Assembly (NCBI GenBank): GCA_016177805.1
Contig: JACOUN010000101.1
Span: 28,162-92,161, forward strand
Length of the DNA stretch: 64,000 bases
Direction: 5' to 3'
Source: Rhodocyclales bacterium
GTDB taxonomy: Bacteria; Pseudomonadota; Gammaproteobacteria; Burkholderiales; Rhodocyclaceae
In this document: piece after piece, positions 33,815-44,015 of the stretch
Position numbering within the stretch: position 1 is the stretch's first letter
How the letters are laid out: each line of letters begins with the position of its first letter
Notes under the pieces: generated by a model
The model's input: only the letters and a program-made list of their open reading frames with translations
The model's database searches: none
What the model was told of the DNA's origin: nothing
Made by a program: the position numbers and the translations under genes

Positions 33815-34783
33815 ATGAAGAAAATCACCGCGATTGCAGCAGCCCTGGCCTTGGTCGGCTCACTCGGAACGACGGCCGTGCACGCCGAGCAGAAGTTCGT
33901 GACCATCGGCACCGGCGGAGTCACCGGCGTGTATTACGCCGCGGGCGGCGCGATCTGCCGGCTCATCAACATCAACCGCGCCCAGCACGGCATCCGCTGC
34001 TCGGTCGAGAGTACCGGTGGCTCGGTGTTCAACCTGAACACCATCCGCGCCGGCGAACTCGATTTCGGCGTGGCCCAGTCCGACTGGCAGTATCACGCCT
34101 ACCACGGTTCGAGCACGTTCAAGGATGCCGGCGCGAACAAGGATCTGCGCGCGGTGTTCTCGCTGCACCCGGAACCGTTCACGGTCGCGGTGCGCAAGGA
34201 AGCCGGCGTCACCAAGTTCGAGGACCTGAAGGGCAAGCGCTTCAACGTGGGCAACCCCGGTTCGGGCACGCGTGCATCGATGGAAGAGCTGCTGAACGCG
34301 ATGGGCTGGAGCATGGCCAGCTTCGCGCTCGCTTCCGAGCTGAAGGCTGACGAGCACGGCGCGGCGCTGTGCGACAACAAGATCGACGGCTTCTTCTACG
34401 GCGTGGGCCATCCGTCGGCCAACATCCAGGACCCGACCACCACCTGCGGCGCCAAACTGGTGCCGCTGACCGGTGCGGCGATCGACAAGCTGGTGGCCGA
34501 GCGACCGTTCTACGCCAAGGTCGCGATTCCGGGCGGGCTGTATGCCAACAACCCGGACTCAACGCCGACCTATGGCGTGCTGGCAACCTTCGTGACCTCG
34601 ACCAAGACGCCAAATGACGTGGTGTACACCATGGTCAAGGCGGTGTTCGAGAACTTCGACGACTTCAAGAAGCTGCACCCGGCCTTCGGCCACCTCGATC
34701 CCAAGGACATGATCAAGAACGGCAACTCCGCGCCGCTGCATGATGGCGCGGTCAAGTACTACAAGGAAAAGGGCTGGATGTAA
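33815..34783 (+). CDS. TAXI-family TRAP transporter substrate-binding protein
   Basis: A 322-residue secreted receptor. The ATG at 33815 has GGAGGAG upstream and gives a Sec signal peptide ending 'AVHAEQ'. The mature N-terminus '[25 protein letters not shown]' is the TAXI signature. It binds its ligand in the periplasm and delivers it to the fused permease encoded 167 bp downstream. TAXI ligands include glutamate and related carboxylates; here the proximity of alanine and glutamate catabolism genes is suggestive only. Confidence 0.92.
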   Translation: MKKITAIAAALALVGSLGTTAVHAEQKFVTIGTGGVTGVYYAAGGAICRLININRAQHGIRCSVESTGGSVFNLNTIRAGELDFGVAQSDWQYHAYHGSSTFKDAGANKDLRAVFSLHPEPFTVAVRKEAGVTKFEDLKGKRFNVGNPGSGTRASMEELLNAMGWSMASFALASELKADEHGAALCDNKIDGFFYGVGHPSANIQDPTTTCGAKLVPLTGAAIDKLVAERPFYAKVAIPGGLYANNPDSTPTYGVLATFVTSTKTPNDVVYTMVKAVFENFDDFKKLHPAFGHLDPKDMIKNGNSAPLHDGAVKYYKEKGWM

Positions 34784-34833
34784 GACCCGCCCCGGCACGC
34801 CCCCACACCGGGGGTGCCGCACCGTAAGACAGA

Positions 34834-34866
34834 CGGCGGCGGGTCAGCGATCCGCCGCCGCTTTGC
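34834..34866 (+). terminator. Hairpin between TAXI receptor and permease genes
   Basis: A perfect 9-bp stem (CGGCGGCGG/CCGCCGCCG) with a nine-base loop, followed by CTTTGCTT. The weak T-run suggests partial termination or 3' stabilisation. That would give more receptor than permease, as is common in TRAP operons. Confidence 0.5.
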
Positions 34867-34950
34867 TTGCAGCATGCCCTTCGGGCGACGCCTGTCCCGG
34901 CGATGCCCCCCGGATCGTTGCACGCCCCAAATTCAAGCGGATGACCAGCC

Positions 34951-37578
34951 ATGGCAGAGAACGCGGCCACCACCAAGCCCCACCACCATGAACTGACCGA
35001 CGACGAACTCAAGGCCATCGTCGCCGAAGCCGATACCGGAGGACGCAAGCCGGTCGGCGCGGCGGCCCGGCTGCTGATCGCGGTCGCCCTGTGCTGGTCG
35101 CTGTTCCAGTTGTGGATCGCGTCGCCACTGCCGTTCAGTTTCGGCATCTTCGTCCTCAACGACACCGAATCGCGTTCCATCCACCTCGCGTTCGGGGTAT
35201 TCCTCGCGTTTGCGGCCTACCCCGCGTTGAAGAAATCACCACGCGACTACATTCCACTTTTCGACTGGATGCTGGCGCTCGGTGGGGCATTCTGCGCCGG
35301 CTACATCTATCTGTTCTACGCCGAACTGTCGACCCGGCCCGGCCTGCCCACAACCATGGACCTGATACTGGGGGTGGCCGGGCTGGTGCTGCTGTTTGAA
35401 GCGGCGCGGCGCGCGCTGGGCCTGCCGATGGTGGTCCTGTCAGTGGTGTTCCTGATCTACATCTTCTTCGGCAACTACATGCCGGAGATGATCGCGCACC
35501 GTGGCGCCTCGCTGGCCAAGGGCATGAGCCACCTGTGGCTGACCACCGAGGGCGTGTTCGGCGTGGCGCTGGGGGTGTCTTCGGGTTTCATCTTCCTGTT
35601 CGTGCTGTTCGGCGCGCTGCTCGAAACCGCCGGCGCGGGCAACTACTTCATCAAGTCGGCGGTAGCATTGCTGGGTCACCTCAAGGGCGGGCCAGCCAAG
35701 GCCGCGGTGGTTGCCTCCGCCGCGACCGGGCTGATATCCGGCTCGTCGATCGCCAACGTGGTGACCACCGGCACCTTCACCATTCCGCTGATCAAGAAGG
35801 TCGGCTACCGCGCCGACAAGGCCGCGGCGGTCGAGGTCGCGTCGTCGGTGAACGGCCAGTTGATGCCGCCCGTCATGGGCGCGGCGGCCTTTCTCATGGT
35901 CGAGTACGTCGGCATCCCCTATACCCAGGTCATCAAGCACGCCATCATCCCGGCGCTGATCTCCTACATCGCGCTGTTCTACATCGTGCACCTCGAAGCG
36001 GCCAAGGCCAATTTGCAGGGGTTGCCACGGCGCGAGCCACTGCCATTCCAGCAAACCCTGATCAGCACCCTGATGACGGTTTCGGGCCTGATCATCATGT
36101 CCGCCGCGATCTACTGGGGTTTTGGCTGGATCAAGGACGTCGCGGGCAATGCCTCGTTTACCATCATCAGCCTGTTGATGCTGATCGCTTACATCGGCGT
36201 GATCCGCTTTGCCGCGAAGTACCCCGAACTGCACATGGAGGACCCCAGGAACCCGGATGAATTCCTGCCCGAGATCGGCCCCACGCTCAAGTCCGGCCTG
36301 CACTTCCTGCTGCCGGTCGCGGCGCTGATCTGGAACTTGATGGTGGAGCAGCTCTCACCGGCTCTGTCAGCCTTCTGGGCGACCATGTTCCTGATGCTCA
36401 TCCTCATCACGCAGCGCCCGATCTTCGCCTTTTTCCGTGGCACCAACGACTACATGCTGCACGCGCGCCAGGGCTTCCAGGATCTGTTCGACGGGCTCGT
36501 GACCGGGGCGCGCAACATGATAGGCATCGCCATCGCCACCGCCACCGCCGGGGTGATCGTCGGCACCGTGACGCTGACCGGTATCGGCCTGGTGATGACC
36601 GAACTGGTCGAACTGCTGTCCGGGGGCAACCTGATGATCATGCTGGTGCTGGTCGCGGTGATCTGCCTGATCCTCGGCATGGGGCTGCCGACCACCGCCA
36701 ACTACATCGTGGTATCCACCCTGATGGCGCCGGTGATCGTCGAGATCGGCGCGCAGAATGACCTGCTGGTGCCGCTGATCGCGGTGCACATGTTCGTCTT
36801 CTACTTCGGCCTGATGGCCGACGTGACCCCTCCGGTGGGGCTGGCCTCGTACGCGGCGGCGGGCATCGCCAACAGCGACCCGATCAAGACCGGCCTGACC
36901 GCCTTCGGCTACAGCGCCCGCACCGCGATCCTGCCGTTCATGTTCATCTTCAATACCCAGTTGCTGCTGATCGGCATCGACAGCACCTTGCAACTGGTAC
37001 TGACCGTCGTCACCGCAACCATCGCCAGCATGACCTTCGCCGCCGCGACCCAGGGCTGGTTCGTGACGCACAACAAGGCCCATGAAGTGGTGGCGCTGTT
37101 GCTGGTGACCTTCACCTTGTTCCGCCCCGGCTACTGGATGGACATGGCCTACGATGCGCACGAACTGGTGCCGCCCACCGAACTGAACCGGCTGGTCGAG
37201 GCCGCGCCGCGCAACAGCAACTTGCGCATGCGCGTGGAAGGGCTGACCCTGGAAGGGCAGAAGGTGGCCAAAGGGGTGCTGTTGCCACTGGGTGAGCCCG
37301 CCGCGACCGCCCGCGAGCGGCTCGCCCAGGCAGGGCTGAGCGTGATGGAATTCGGCGGCAACGTGCAGGTCGCCACGGTGCGCTACAAGAGTCCCGCGGA
37401 CAAACTCGGGCTTGAGCAGGGCTTCACCGTCACCGGCATCGAGACCGCTTCCACCACCCGCCCGGCCAAGGAATGGGTCTTCATCCCGGCGCTGGCGCTG
37501 CTGGCGCTGGTGTGGTTGATGCAGCGCGCGCGGGTGCGCAAGTACGGGACGCACGGCGAGCGCAAAGTGCAGGCGTAG
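34951..37578 (+). CDS. TAXI-TRAP transporter fused permease (DctQ-DctM type) with C-terminal DUF3394
   Basis: An 875-residue integral membrane protein. Residues ~45-170 correspond to the small four-helix DctQ-like part and ~175-690 to the DctM-like channel, with motifs 'ATGLISGSSIANVVTTGTFTIPLIKKVGY' and 'GMGLPTTANYIVVSTLMAPVI'. The last ~180 residues form the DUF3394 domain typical of TAXI permeases, ending in one more membrane helix. It drives Na+- or H+-coupled uptake with the receptor encoded upstream. A bidirectional terminator follows. Confidence 0.93.
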   Translation: MAENAATTKPHHHELTDDELKAIVAEADTGGRKPVGAAARLLIAVALCWSLFQLWIASPLPFSFGIFVLNDTESRSIHLAFGVFLAFAAYPALKKSPRDYIPLFDWMLALGGAFCAGYIYLFYAELSTRPGLPTTMDLILGVAGLVLLFEAARRALGLPMVVLSVVFLIYIFFGNYMPEMIAHRGASLAKGMSHLWLTTEGVFGVALGVSSGFIFLFVLFGALLETAGAGNYFIKSAVALLGHLKGGPAKAAVVASAATGLISGSSIANVVTTGTFTIPLIKKVGYRADKAAAVEVASSVNGQLMPPVMGAAAFLMVEYVGIPYTQVIKHAIIPALISYIALFYIVHLEAAKANLQGLPRREPLPFQQTLISTLMTVSGLIIMSAAIYWGFGWIKDVAGNASFTIISLLMLIAYIGVIRFAAKYPELHMEDPRNPDEFLPEIGPTLKSGLHFLLPVAALIWNLMVEQLSPALSAFWATMFLMLILITQRPIFAFFRGTNDYMLHARQGFQDLFDGLVTGARNMIGIAIATATAGVIVGTVTLTGIGLVMTELVELLSGGNLMIMLVLVAVICLILGMGLPTTANYIVVSTLMAPVIVEIGAQNDLLVPLIAVHMFVFYFGLMADVTPPVGLASYAAAGIANSDPIKTGLTAFGYSARTAILPFMFIFNTQLLLIGIDSTLQLVLTVVTATIASMTFAAATQGWFVTHNKAHEVVALLLVTFTLFRPGYWMDMAYDAHELVPPTELNRLVEAAPRNSNLRMRVEGLTLEGQKVAKGVLLPLGEPAATARERLAQAGLSVMEFGGNVQVATVRYKSPADKLGLEQGFTVTGIETASTTRPAKEWVFIPALALLALVWLMQRARVRKYGTHGERKVQA

Positions 37579-37591
37579 GCCACAAAAAAGA

Positions 37592-37617
37592 GGGGGCGAC
37601 CCTGCCGGGGCGACCCC
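37592..37617. terminator. Bidirectional terminator between TRAP permease and NAD-GDH genes
   Basis: A GC-rich hairpin made from the repeated GGGGCGACCC sequence, with A6 on its left and TTT on its right. Read on the minus strand the stem is followed by TCTTTTTT, a good intrinsic terminator for gdh. Read on the plus strand it serves the TRAP genes. Confidence 0.75.
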
Positions 37618-37640
37618 TTTGGCTTCCGGCCGCTCCGGCC

Positions 37641-40600
37641 TTACCCGATGCTGCGCAACTCGCGCAACAGCACCGACAGCATCGGCATGTCGATGACCCC
37701 CGCGCTCTTCACGTCACCGAGCAGGTGCATGTAGCGGTTGATGTGGAACTGGTGGCGTGCCTCCCAGGCGTGCCGCACCCCCTCCAGATCGTCGATCTGC
37801 GGGGCCGCCCGCAGCGCTTCGGCCGCCAGGGTGCGTGCCTGGTTCGACAGGTCGACACGCTGGGCGCTGCGCGCCAGCACATGCCAGCGTGTATCGGCGG
37901 GCAGCGATGCGATCTGGTGACCCAGCCAGTGCAGATCCAGCCTGCCCCCCAGGGCGAAGTAGGTTTTGGCCACGATGGCCTCCGGGCGCCCGGTCTCGAC
38001 CGAGATCTCGACCAGATCGAGCGCCGAGTACAACTCGTCGAGCGTCGCCAGGCGTTGCGCCAGGTCCTCCGGCACGCCCTTGCCGCTGTAGGCGGCCGCC
38101 ATCGCATCGAGTTGCTCGCGATAGGTGGGGGTGACGAACTCACGCAAGCCATTGGACAGGCTGGTGACGCCGGACGAGAAGTGCTTGAGCGTTGCCTGCA
38201 GATCCCCCAGCCACGCTCGATGGCGCAGGAACCACATCGTGCCGCGCTGGATCAGGCGCACCGTGTCGAGGATCATGTCGGTCTGGACCACGTCCTCCAC
38301 CACATTGTCGAGCGCCTCGATCGCGCGCCAGGTGTCCACCAGCCCGAACACTTCGCGCGTGGCCATGTAGGCACGCACGATGTCGGGCGCGGACGCGCCG
38401 ACTTCGCCTTGCAGGCGGCTGACGAATGTGCTGCCCACCCGGTTGATCATGCTGTTGATGACGTGGGTGGAGATGATCTCGCGCTTGAGCGGATGCTGCT
38501 GGATCTGCTCGGCAAAGCGCTTGCGCAGCGGCTCGGGGAAATAGCGCACCAGCGCGGTCGAGATGTAGGGGTCCTCGGGCACGTCCGAGGCCAGCACTTC
38601 GTCGAACAGCTCGATCTTGCTGTACGCCAGCAACACCGCCAGCTCGGGCGTCACCAGCCCCTGACGGGCGGCCTTGCGCTCGGCAATCTCCTCATCCATC
38701 GGCAGGAACTCGATCTTGCGATTGAGTCGCCCGGCGTAACTGAGCTTGCGTATGTAGTCGGCCTGCTCGTCGAGCAAAGTCGCGCCGCGGCTGCGGGTGA
38801 CCGACAGCACCTGGGTCTGCGCGTAGTTGTCGCGCAACACCAGCCCCGCCACCTCTTCGGTCATGTCGGCGAGCAGCTTGTTGCGCTGCTTGCCGGTGAG
38901 TTCGCCTTCGGCCACCACGCTGTTGAGCAGGATCTTGATGTTGACTTCGTGATCCGAGCAATCGACCCCGCCCGAGTTGTCGATGGCGTCGGTGCATACC
39001 CGGCCGCCCTTGAGCGCGTATTCGATGCGGCCCAACTGGGTCAGCCCGAGGTTGCCCCCTTCGCCCACCACGCGGCAGCGCAGCTCCGCGCCATTGACAC
39101 GCACCGCGTCATTGGCGCGATCACCGACCGCCGCATCGGTTTCACTGCTGGCCTTGACGTAGGTGCCGATGCCGCCGTTGTACAACAGGTCCACCGGCGC
39201 GGTCAGCAAGTGACGGATCAGCTCGGCGGGTGACAGCGAATCGGCCTCGATGGCGAGCGCGGCACGCGCCTCGGGGGTGAGCTTGATCGACTTGGCGCTG
39301 CGCGGATAGACCCCGCCGCCGCCCGAGATCAGCTTCTTGTTGTAGTCGTCCCACGATGAGCGCGGCAGCGCGAACATGCGCGCGCGCTCTTCCCAGCTCG
39401 TTTGCGGGTCCGGGTCCGGGTCGATGAACACGTGGCGGTGATCGAAGGCCGCCAGCAGCCGGATCTTCTTCGACAACAGCATGCCGTTGCCGAACACATC
39501 GCCCGACATGTCGCCGACACCCACCACCGTGAACGGCGTCTCCTGGATGTTGGTGCCCATCTCGCGGAAGTGGCGCTTGACCGACTCCCACGCGCCGCGC
39601 GCGGTGATCCCCATCTTCTTGTGGTCATAGCCGGCCGAGCCACCCGATGCGAACGCATCGCCGAGCCAGAAGCCGTAGTCGGCCGCCACCTCGTTGGCAT
39701 AGTCGGAGAAGGTCGCGGTGCCCTTGTCGGCCGCCACCACCAGGTAGGGATCGTCCTCGTCGTGGCGCAGCACGTCCGGGGGCGGCACCACCTTGCCTTG
39801 CACCAGGTTGTCGGTCAGATCGAGCAGGCCGCTCAGGAACATGCGATAGCACGCAATGCCTTCAGCCAGCAGCGCCTCGCGCCCGCCTTCGGCCGGCGGC
39901 GGGTTCTTGAGCACGAATCCGCCCTTGGAACCGACCGGCACGATGACCGAGTTCTTGACGATCTGGGCCTTCACCAGCCCCAGTATCTCGGTGCGGAAAT
40001 CCTCCATCCGGTCCGACCAGCGCAAGCCGCCGCGCGCCACCTTGCCGCCGCGCAGATGCACCCCCTCGACGCGCGGCGAGTATACGAAGATCTCGAACAT
40101 CGGACGCGGGCTGGGCAGATTGGGTATGCCGGCGGGGTCGAACTTGAACGAGACGTAGGGCTTGGGCTGGCCGTCCTTGCCCTTCTGGTAGTAGTTGGTG
40201 CGCAGCGTGGCCTGGATCATCGCGAGGAACTGGCGCAGGATGCGGTCTTCGTCGAGATTGGCGACGTTGTTGAGCGCCTCCTCGATCTGCACCAGCAACT
40301 TGACCTTCTTCGTGTCGCGATGCTCGTTGAGCGCCGGGTCGAAGCGCAGCGCGAACAGCTCCACCAGTTGCGCCGCAAGCCGGGGGTAGGCCGCCAGCGT
40401 CTGCTCCATGTAGGACTGGCTGAAGGTGAAGGCCGCCTGGCGCATGTGTTTGGCGTAGGCGCGCAATACGCTCACTTCGCGCCAACCCAGGCCGGCCAGC
40501 AGCGTCAGGCGGTTGAAGGCGTCATTTTCGGCCGCGCCTTGCCAGATGCGCAGGAACGCCTCCTGGAACAATGGCCGCAGCGTGTGGATGTTCAGGTCGT

Positions 40601-42464
40601 CGGCGCTCGCGTAGGTCAGGCCGAAGTCGTGCAGCCACACCCGGCTGCCGTCCTGGCGCACGATCTCGGACGGATGCTCGTCTATCACCCTCACGCCCAT
40701 GCTCTCCAGCATCGGCAGGCTGTGCGACAGCGCCACCGGGGCGCCGGCACGATAGAGCTTGAAGTTCAGCCGCCCGGCCGGCGCTTCGAGCGGCACGTAC
40801 AGATTCATGCCCAGCCCGCTGGTGTCCTCCAGCGCTTCCATCTGCTCGATGTCATAGACCGCGACACGGGCCGGATAGCGCTCGCGGTAGCCCGCCGGAA
40901 AGGCGCGTCCGTAGCGGCGCAACAGCGACAGGCCGCGCTCCTCCCCGCCATGCTCCACCAGCGCCTGCTGCAGGTCATCCTCCCAGCGGCGCGAGGCGCG
41001 TATCAGGCGCTCTTCCAGTTCGCGCACGTCGTACACCGGTATGGTCGAATCACGAGTCCGCACTATGATCAGGATGCGCGCCAGCGCGGACTCCGAGAAA
41101 TGCACGTCGAACTCGGACGAGACGCCGTTGAAGGCCTCCATCAGCACCGCCTGCATCCGCTGGCGCTGCTCGGTGTTGTAGTTCTCGCGTGGCACGTAGA
41201 TCAGGCACGAGACAAAGCGGGCGAACGAGTCGCAGCGCACGAACAGCCGCGTGCGCAACCGCTCGCCCAATCGCAGGATGCCCATGGCGTGGGCGAAAAG
41301 CTCGTCCGGGCTGATCTGGAACAGCTCGTCGCGCGGATAACGCTCCAGTATCGTCAGCAGCGCCTTGGCGGCATGACTACGGGGCAAAAACCCGGCCCTC
41401 GCCACCACGTCGGCAACCTTGCGCCGCAGCAGCGGAATCTGGCTCGGGCCGGCGCTATAGGCGGTGGATGCGAGCAGACCGATGATGCGCCGCTCGCCCG
41501 TGACGCGGCCCTTCTTGTCGAACGACTTGATGCCCACGTAATCGAGATAGCCGGGTCTATGCACGGTTGAGCGCGTGTTCGACTTGGTGATCATGAACAG
41601 CGTGGGCAGATGCGCCTGCGCCTTGATCTGCTGGGGCAACGCGGCAAACGAACGTGACTGGCTCTCATCCCCGGTCTCACGCAACAGGCCCAGCCCCGAG
41701 CCTGGATGGATGCGCAATTCGCTGTCCCCGCCTTCGCTCACCAGATCGTAGTCACGGCAGCCGAGAATCACGAAGTTGTCGTTGTCCAGCCACTGCATGA
41801 ACGCCAGTACCTCGGCCTTCTCCTCGGGATCAGTGGGCTTTCCGGTCTGCTCCAGCCCGGCCATGATCTCGGCCATGCGCGCGCGCATCAACGGCCAGTC
41901 GGTGACCGCCGCATCGACATCGGCCAGCACCCGCTCCAGCCCGCCCTGCAGCGCCTCCAGGTCGGCCGGTTCGGTGCGCCGGTCGACCTCGACGTGCATC
42001 ATGGATTCGTAGCGCGACTGCTCGCACGGCCCGTCCACCAATCCCTGGAATTGTCCCGCGCCGTCCCGGACCACGCACATCACCGGATGGATGATGAGGT
42101 GCAAGGTCAGCCCCTGGCGGTTCACCTCCATGGTCACCGAATCCACCAGGAATGGCTTGTCGGGACACACGATCTCGACCACGGTATGCGTCGATTCCCA
42201 GCCGTGTTCCTCCAGCCTCGGGTTGTACACCCGCACCCGCGCACCGCCCGAAAGGCGGCTGACGAAATGCCACTGGCTCAGGACTGCGCCATACAGGTCG
42301 GAAACCGGGAAACCCGCGAGATCGTCGGGATCGACCTGGGCGAAATACTTGTGCGCGAAATTCTCGATCAGGTGCGCCTGCTTGGCGGGCAGCTTGGCCC
42401 GGATTTGCTCCAGCACTGCATCAAGCTGGGCACTGATCATGTCGGTTTGTTTTTTTTTCACCAT
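37641..42464 (-). CDS. gdhB: NAD-specific glutamate dehydrogenase, large (~180 kDa) type
   Basis: A 1607-residue protein, the length of the large GDH class of Proteobacteria and Streptomyces. It has N-terminal ACT-like regulatory domains (1-~500), a central region, and a catalytic GDH core around 770-1200 with 'GGLRWSDRMEDFRTEILGLVKAQIVKNSVIVPVGSKGGF' and 'VGDMSGDVFGNGMLLS'. It converts glutamate to 2-oxoglutarate and ammonium for catabolism. The start at 42464 has GAGGAGAC upstream; the frame to 42554 is non-conserved. Codons 3-5 are AAA AAA AAA-type giving a run of nine A, a possible slippage point. Confidence 0.93.
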   Translation of the reverse strand: MVKKKQTDMISAQLDAVLEQIRAKLPAKQAHLIENFAHKYFAQVDPDDLAGFPVSDLYGAVLSQWHFVSRLSGGARVRVYNPRLEEHGWESTHTVVEIVCPDKPFLVDSVTMEVNRQGLTLHLIIHPVMCVVRDGAGQFQGLVDGPCEQSRYESMMHVEVDRRTEPADLEALQGGLERVLADVDAAVTDWPLMRARMAEIMAGLEQTGKPTDPEEKAEVLAFMQWLDNDNFVILGCRDYDLVSEGGDSELRIHPGSGLGLLRETGDESQSRSFAALPQQIKAQAHLPTLFMITKSNTRSTVHRPGYLDYVGIKSFDKKGRVTGERRIIGLLASTAYSAGPSQIPLLRRKVADVVARAGFLPRSHAAKALLTILERYPRDELFQISPDELFAHAMGILRLGERLRTRLFVRCDSFARFVSCLIYVPRENYNTEQRQRMQAVLMEAFNGVSSEFDVHFSESALARILIIVRTRDSTIPVYDVRELEERLIRASRRWEDDLQQALVEHGGEERGLSLLRRYGRAFPAGYRERYPARVAVYDIEQMEALEDTSGLGMNLYVPLEAPAGRLNFKLYRAGAPVALSHSLPMLESMGVRVIDEHPSEIVRQDGSRVWLHDFGLTYASADDLNIHTLRPLFQEAFLRIWQGAAENDAFNRLTLLAGLGWREVSVLRAYAKHMRQAAFTFSQSYMEQTLAAYPRLAAQLVELFALRFDPALNEHRDTKKVKLLVQIEEALNNVANLDEDRILRQFLAMIQATLRTNYYQKGKDGQPKPYVSFKFDPAGIPNLPSPRPMFEIFVYSPRVEGVHLRGGKVARGGLRWSDRMEDFRTEILGLVKAQIVKNSVIVPVGSKGGFVLKNPPPAEGGREALLAEGIACYRMFLSGLLDLTDNLVQGKVVPPPDVLRHDEDDPYLVVAADKGTATFSDYANEVAADYGFWLGDAFASGGSAGYDHKKMGITARGAWESVKRHFREMGTNIQETPFTVVGVGDMSGDVFGNGMLLSKKIRLLAAFDHRHVFIDPDPDPQTSWEERARMFALPRSSWDDYNKKLISGGGGVYPRSAKSIKLTPEARAALAIEADSLSPAELIRHLLTAPVDLLYNGGIGTYVKASSETDAAVGDRANDAVRVNGAELRCRVVGEGGNLGLTQLGRIEYALKGGRVCTDAIDNSGGVDCSDHEVNIKILLNSVVAEGELTGKQRNKLLADMTEEVAGLVLRDNYAQTQVLSVTRSRGATLLDEQADYIRKLSYAGRLNRKIEFLPMDEEIAERKAARQGLVTPELAVLLAYSKIELFDEVLASDVPEDPYISTALVRYFPEPLRKRFAEQIQQHPLKREIISTHVINSMINRVGSTFVSRLQGEVGASAPDIVRAYMATREVFGLVDTWRAIEALDNVVEDVVQTDMILDTVRLIQRGTMWFLRHRAWLGDLQATLKHFSSGVTSLSNGLREFVTPTYREQLDAMAAAYSGKGVPEDLAQRLATLDELYSALDLVEISVETGRPEAIVAKTYFALGGRLDLHWLGHQIASLPADTRWHVLARSAQRVDLSNQARTLAAEALRAAPQIDDLEGVRHAWEARHQFHINRYMHLLGDVKSAGVIDMPMLSVLLRELRSIG

Positions 42465-42581
42465 GTCTCCTCGCAAACGTGATGTTTCAGCACGGCGCGG
42501 ATGTCCGCCGCCGGGCGATGACTGAAACACGCCACTTGACGGGCGCTTGTGCATCGGATCGGCGCGTTGTCCGGCCGGAAT

Positions 42582-42998
42582 TCAGACCAGGGACGGGCCG
42601 GAGACGATATGTCCGGCCTCCTTCTCGTTGATCGGCACCGACGCATTCGCCAGCACGTGTGCGGTGAGCCACTCCTCCAGCCGTGCCTTGCCGTCACCTT
42701 CGAGGCTGTCGAACACACAGCCCGCCTGACCACCGCCCGGTGCGCCGATATAGTTCACCACCTTGGCCCGCCCCCGGATTTCGTCCGGCACATCGGCCCG
42801 CTGCAGCACGAAATCATGATTGCGGTCGCTGGCCAGCGGTGATGACGCGGGTATCGAAAAGCCCTCCAGCGAGAGATCCACCAGCGGCACCCGCGCGCCA
42901 TCCAGTATCGCCCAGAAGCAATATTCGCCGCGCCGCTTGGCCACGAATCGCTGCCGCCTTCTGCGCTCGAAGCTGTCTACATTCTCGTCCTGCGCCAT
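42582..42998 (-). CDS. PilZ-domain protein (putative c-di-GMP receptor)
   Basis: A 138-residue protein. 'RRRQRF' near residue 14-19 and 'VDLSLEGFS' about 30 residues later correspond to the RxxxR and D/NxSxxG c-di-GMP contacts of PilZ domains. It is probably cytoplasmic. The start at 42998 has GGGAGA eight bases upstream. It lies 117 bp upstream of gdh on the same strand. Partner or target unknown. Confidence 0.82.
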   Translation of the reverse strand: MAQDENVDSFERRRRQRFVAKRRGEYCFWAILDGARVPLVDLSLEGFSIPASSPLASDRNHDFVLQRADVPDEIRGRAKVVNYIGAPGGGQAGCVFDSLEGDGKARLEEWLTAHVLANASVPINEKEAGHIVSGPSLV

Positions 42999-43085
42999 GA
43001 GTCGGTCTCCCTTGGGTTCCATGCCTGTTCATCATAGTGGAATGTGCCCCAGCAGGGCCACCGCCACTCACGCAGCGGAACAGCA

Positions 43086-44006
43086 TCACGCCTGGCGATG
43101 TTGACTTGTGCGCACGCCGCCGGGGCGGTTGGCGAGCAACACCCCGCCGATCACCATCACCCCACCCAGCAGACTGGCCGGCACCAGGCGCTCGCCGAGC
43201 AGCAGCATGGAGAAAACCACCGCAAAAACCGGCACCAGGTTGGTGAACAGGGTCGCGCGCGCCGGCCCGATGCTGGCGACAGCCTGGTTGTACCAGACAA
43301 ACGCCAGCGCCGTCGCGCCCACCCCCAGGTACGCCATCGCCACCCACGACACCAGGGACGGCCACTGCGCCCCGTCCCGCGCCCATTGATAGCCCGCCGG
43401 CAGCGCCAGCATCAACGTGCCCCACAAAGTGGACCACGCCGTCGCGGCCGTTGCCGACAAACCCCGCATTGCGCGCCGCCCGATCAGCGTATACGCCACC
43501 CACGCCACCACCGCGAGCAGTATCCACAACTCGCCCAGCCCCACCGCGCCGTTGAGTACCCCGGCAAGATCACCCCGCGTGATCACCAGCGCCGCGCCAC
43601 ACAACGACAGCAGCACGCCGGCCACGCGGCCACGGCTCCACCGCTCGCGCGCGACGAGGCGCAGCGTCAGCATGGTCATGATCGGCGACAACGCCACGAT
43701 CAGCGCCGCCCGCGAAGCGGGCAGATGTTTGAGCCCGGCCAGAAAGAGTGCGTTGTACGCAAACACCCCGGTCGCGCCGAGCAACAGCGTCGCAATCAGT
43801 TGTCCGCGCGTCAGACGGGGCAGGTTGTTGGTCAGCACGGCAAACACCAGCAACGGCACCAGCGCGATGGCAAAGCGCCCGGTCGCCGCGAGGAAATGCG
43901 GCATGTGCTGCGCCAGATGACGGCCGGCGATGAAGGATGCCCCCCAGAACGCGGTGCTGAGTATCAGCTTGAAATAGACCCCCGGCGCGGGGCTGTCGCC
44001 GTGCAT
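43086..44006 (-). CDS. EamA/DMT-family transporter
   Basis: A 306-residue protein with ten hydrophobic helices in two EamA repeats (about 10-140 and 155-290). The family glycine/proline pattern, for example 'ASRAALIVALSPIMTMLTLRLV' and 'IGPARATLFTNLVPVFAVVFSMLLLGE', is clear. DMT transporters export amino acids, nucleosides or other metabolites. It starts nine bases after the SDR gene stop, so both are in one operon. Substrate unknown. Confidence 0.88.
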   Translation of the reverse strand: MHGDSPAPGVYFKLILSTAFWGASFIAGRHLAQHMPHFLAATGRFAIALVPLLVFAVLTNNLPRLTRGQLIATLLLGATGVFAYNALFLAGLKHLPASRAALIVALSPIMTMLTLRLVARERWSRGRVAGVLLSLCGAALVITRGDLAGVLNGAVGLGELWILLAVVAWVAYTLIGRRAMRGLSATAATAWSTLWGTLMLALPAGYQWARDGAQWPSLVSWVAMAYLGVGATALAFVWYNQAVASIGPARATLFTNLVPVFAVVFSMLLLGERLVPASLLGGVMVIGGVLLANRPGGVRTSQHRQA

Positions 44007-44015
44007 GGCGTGGAT

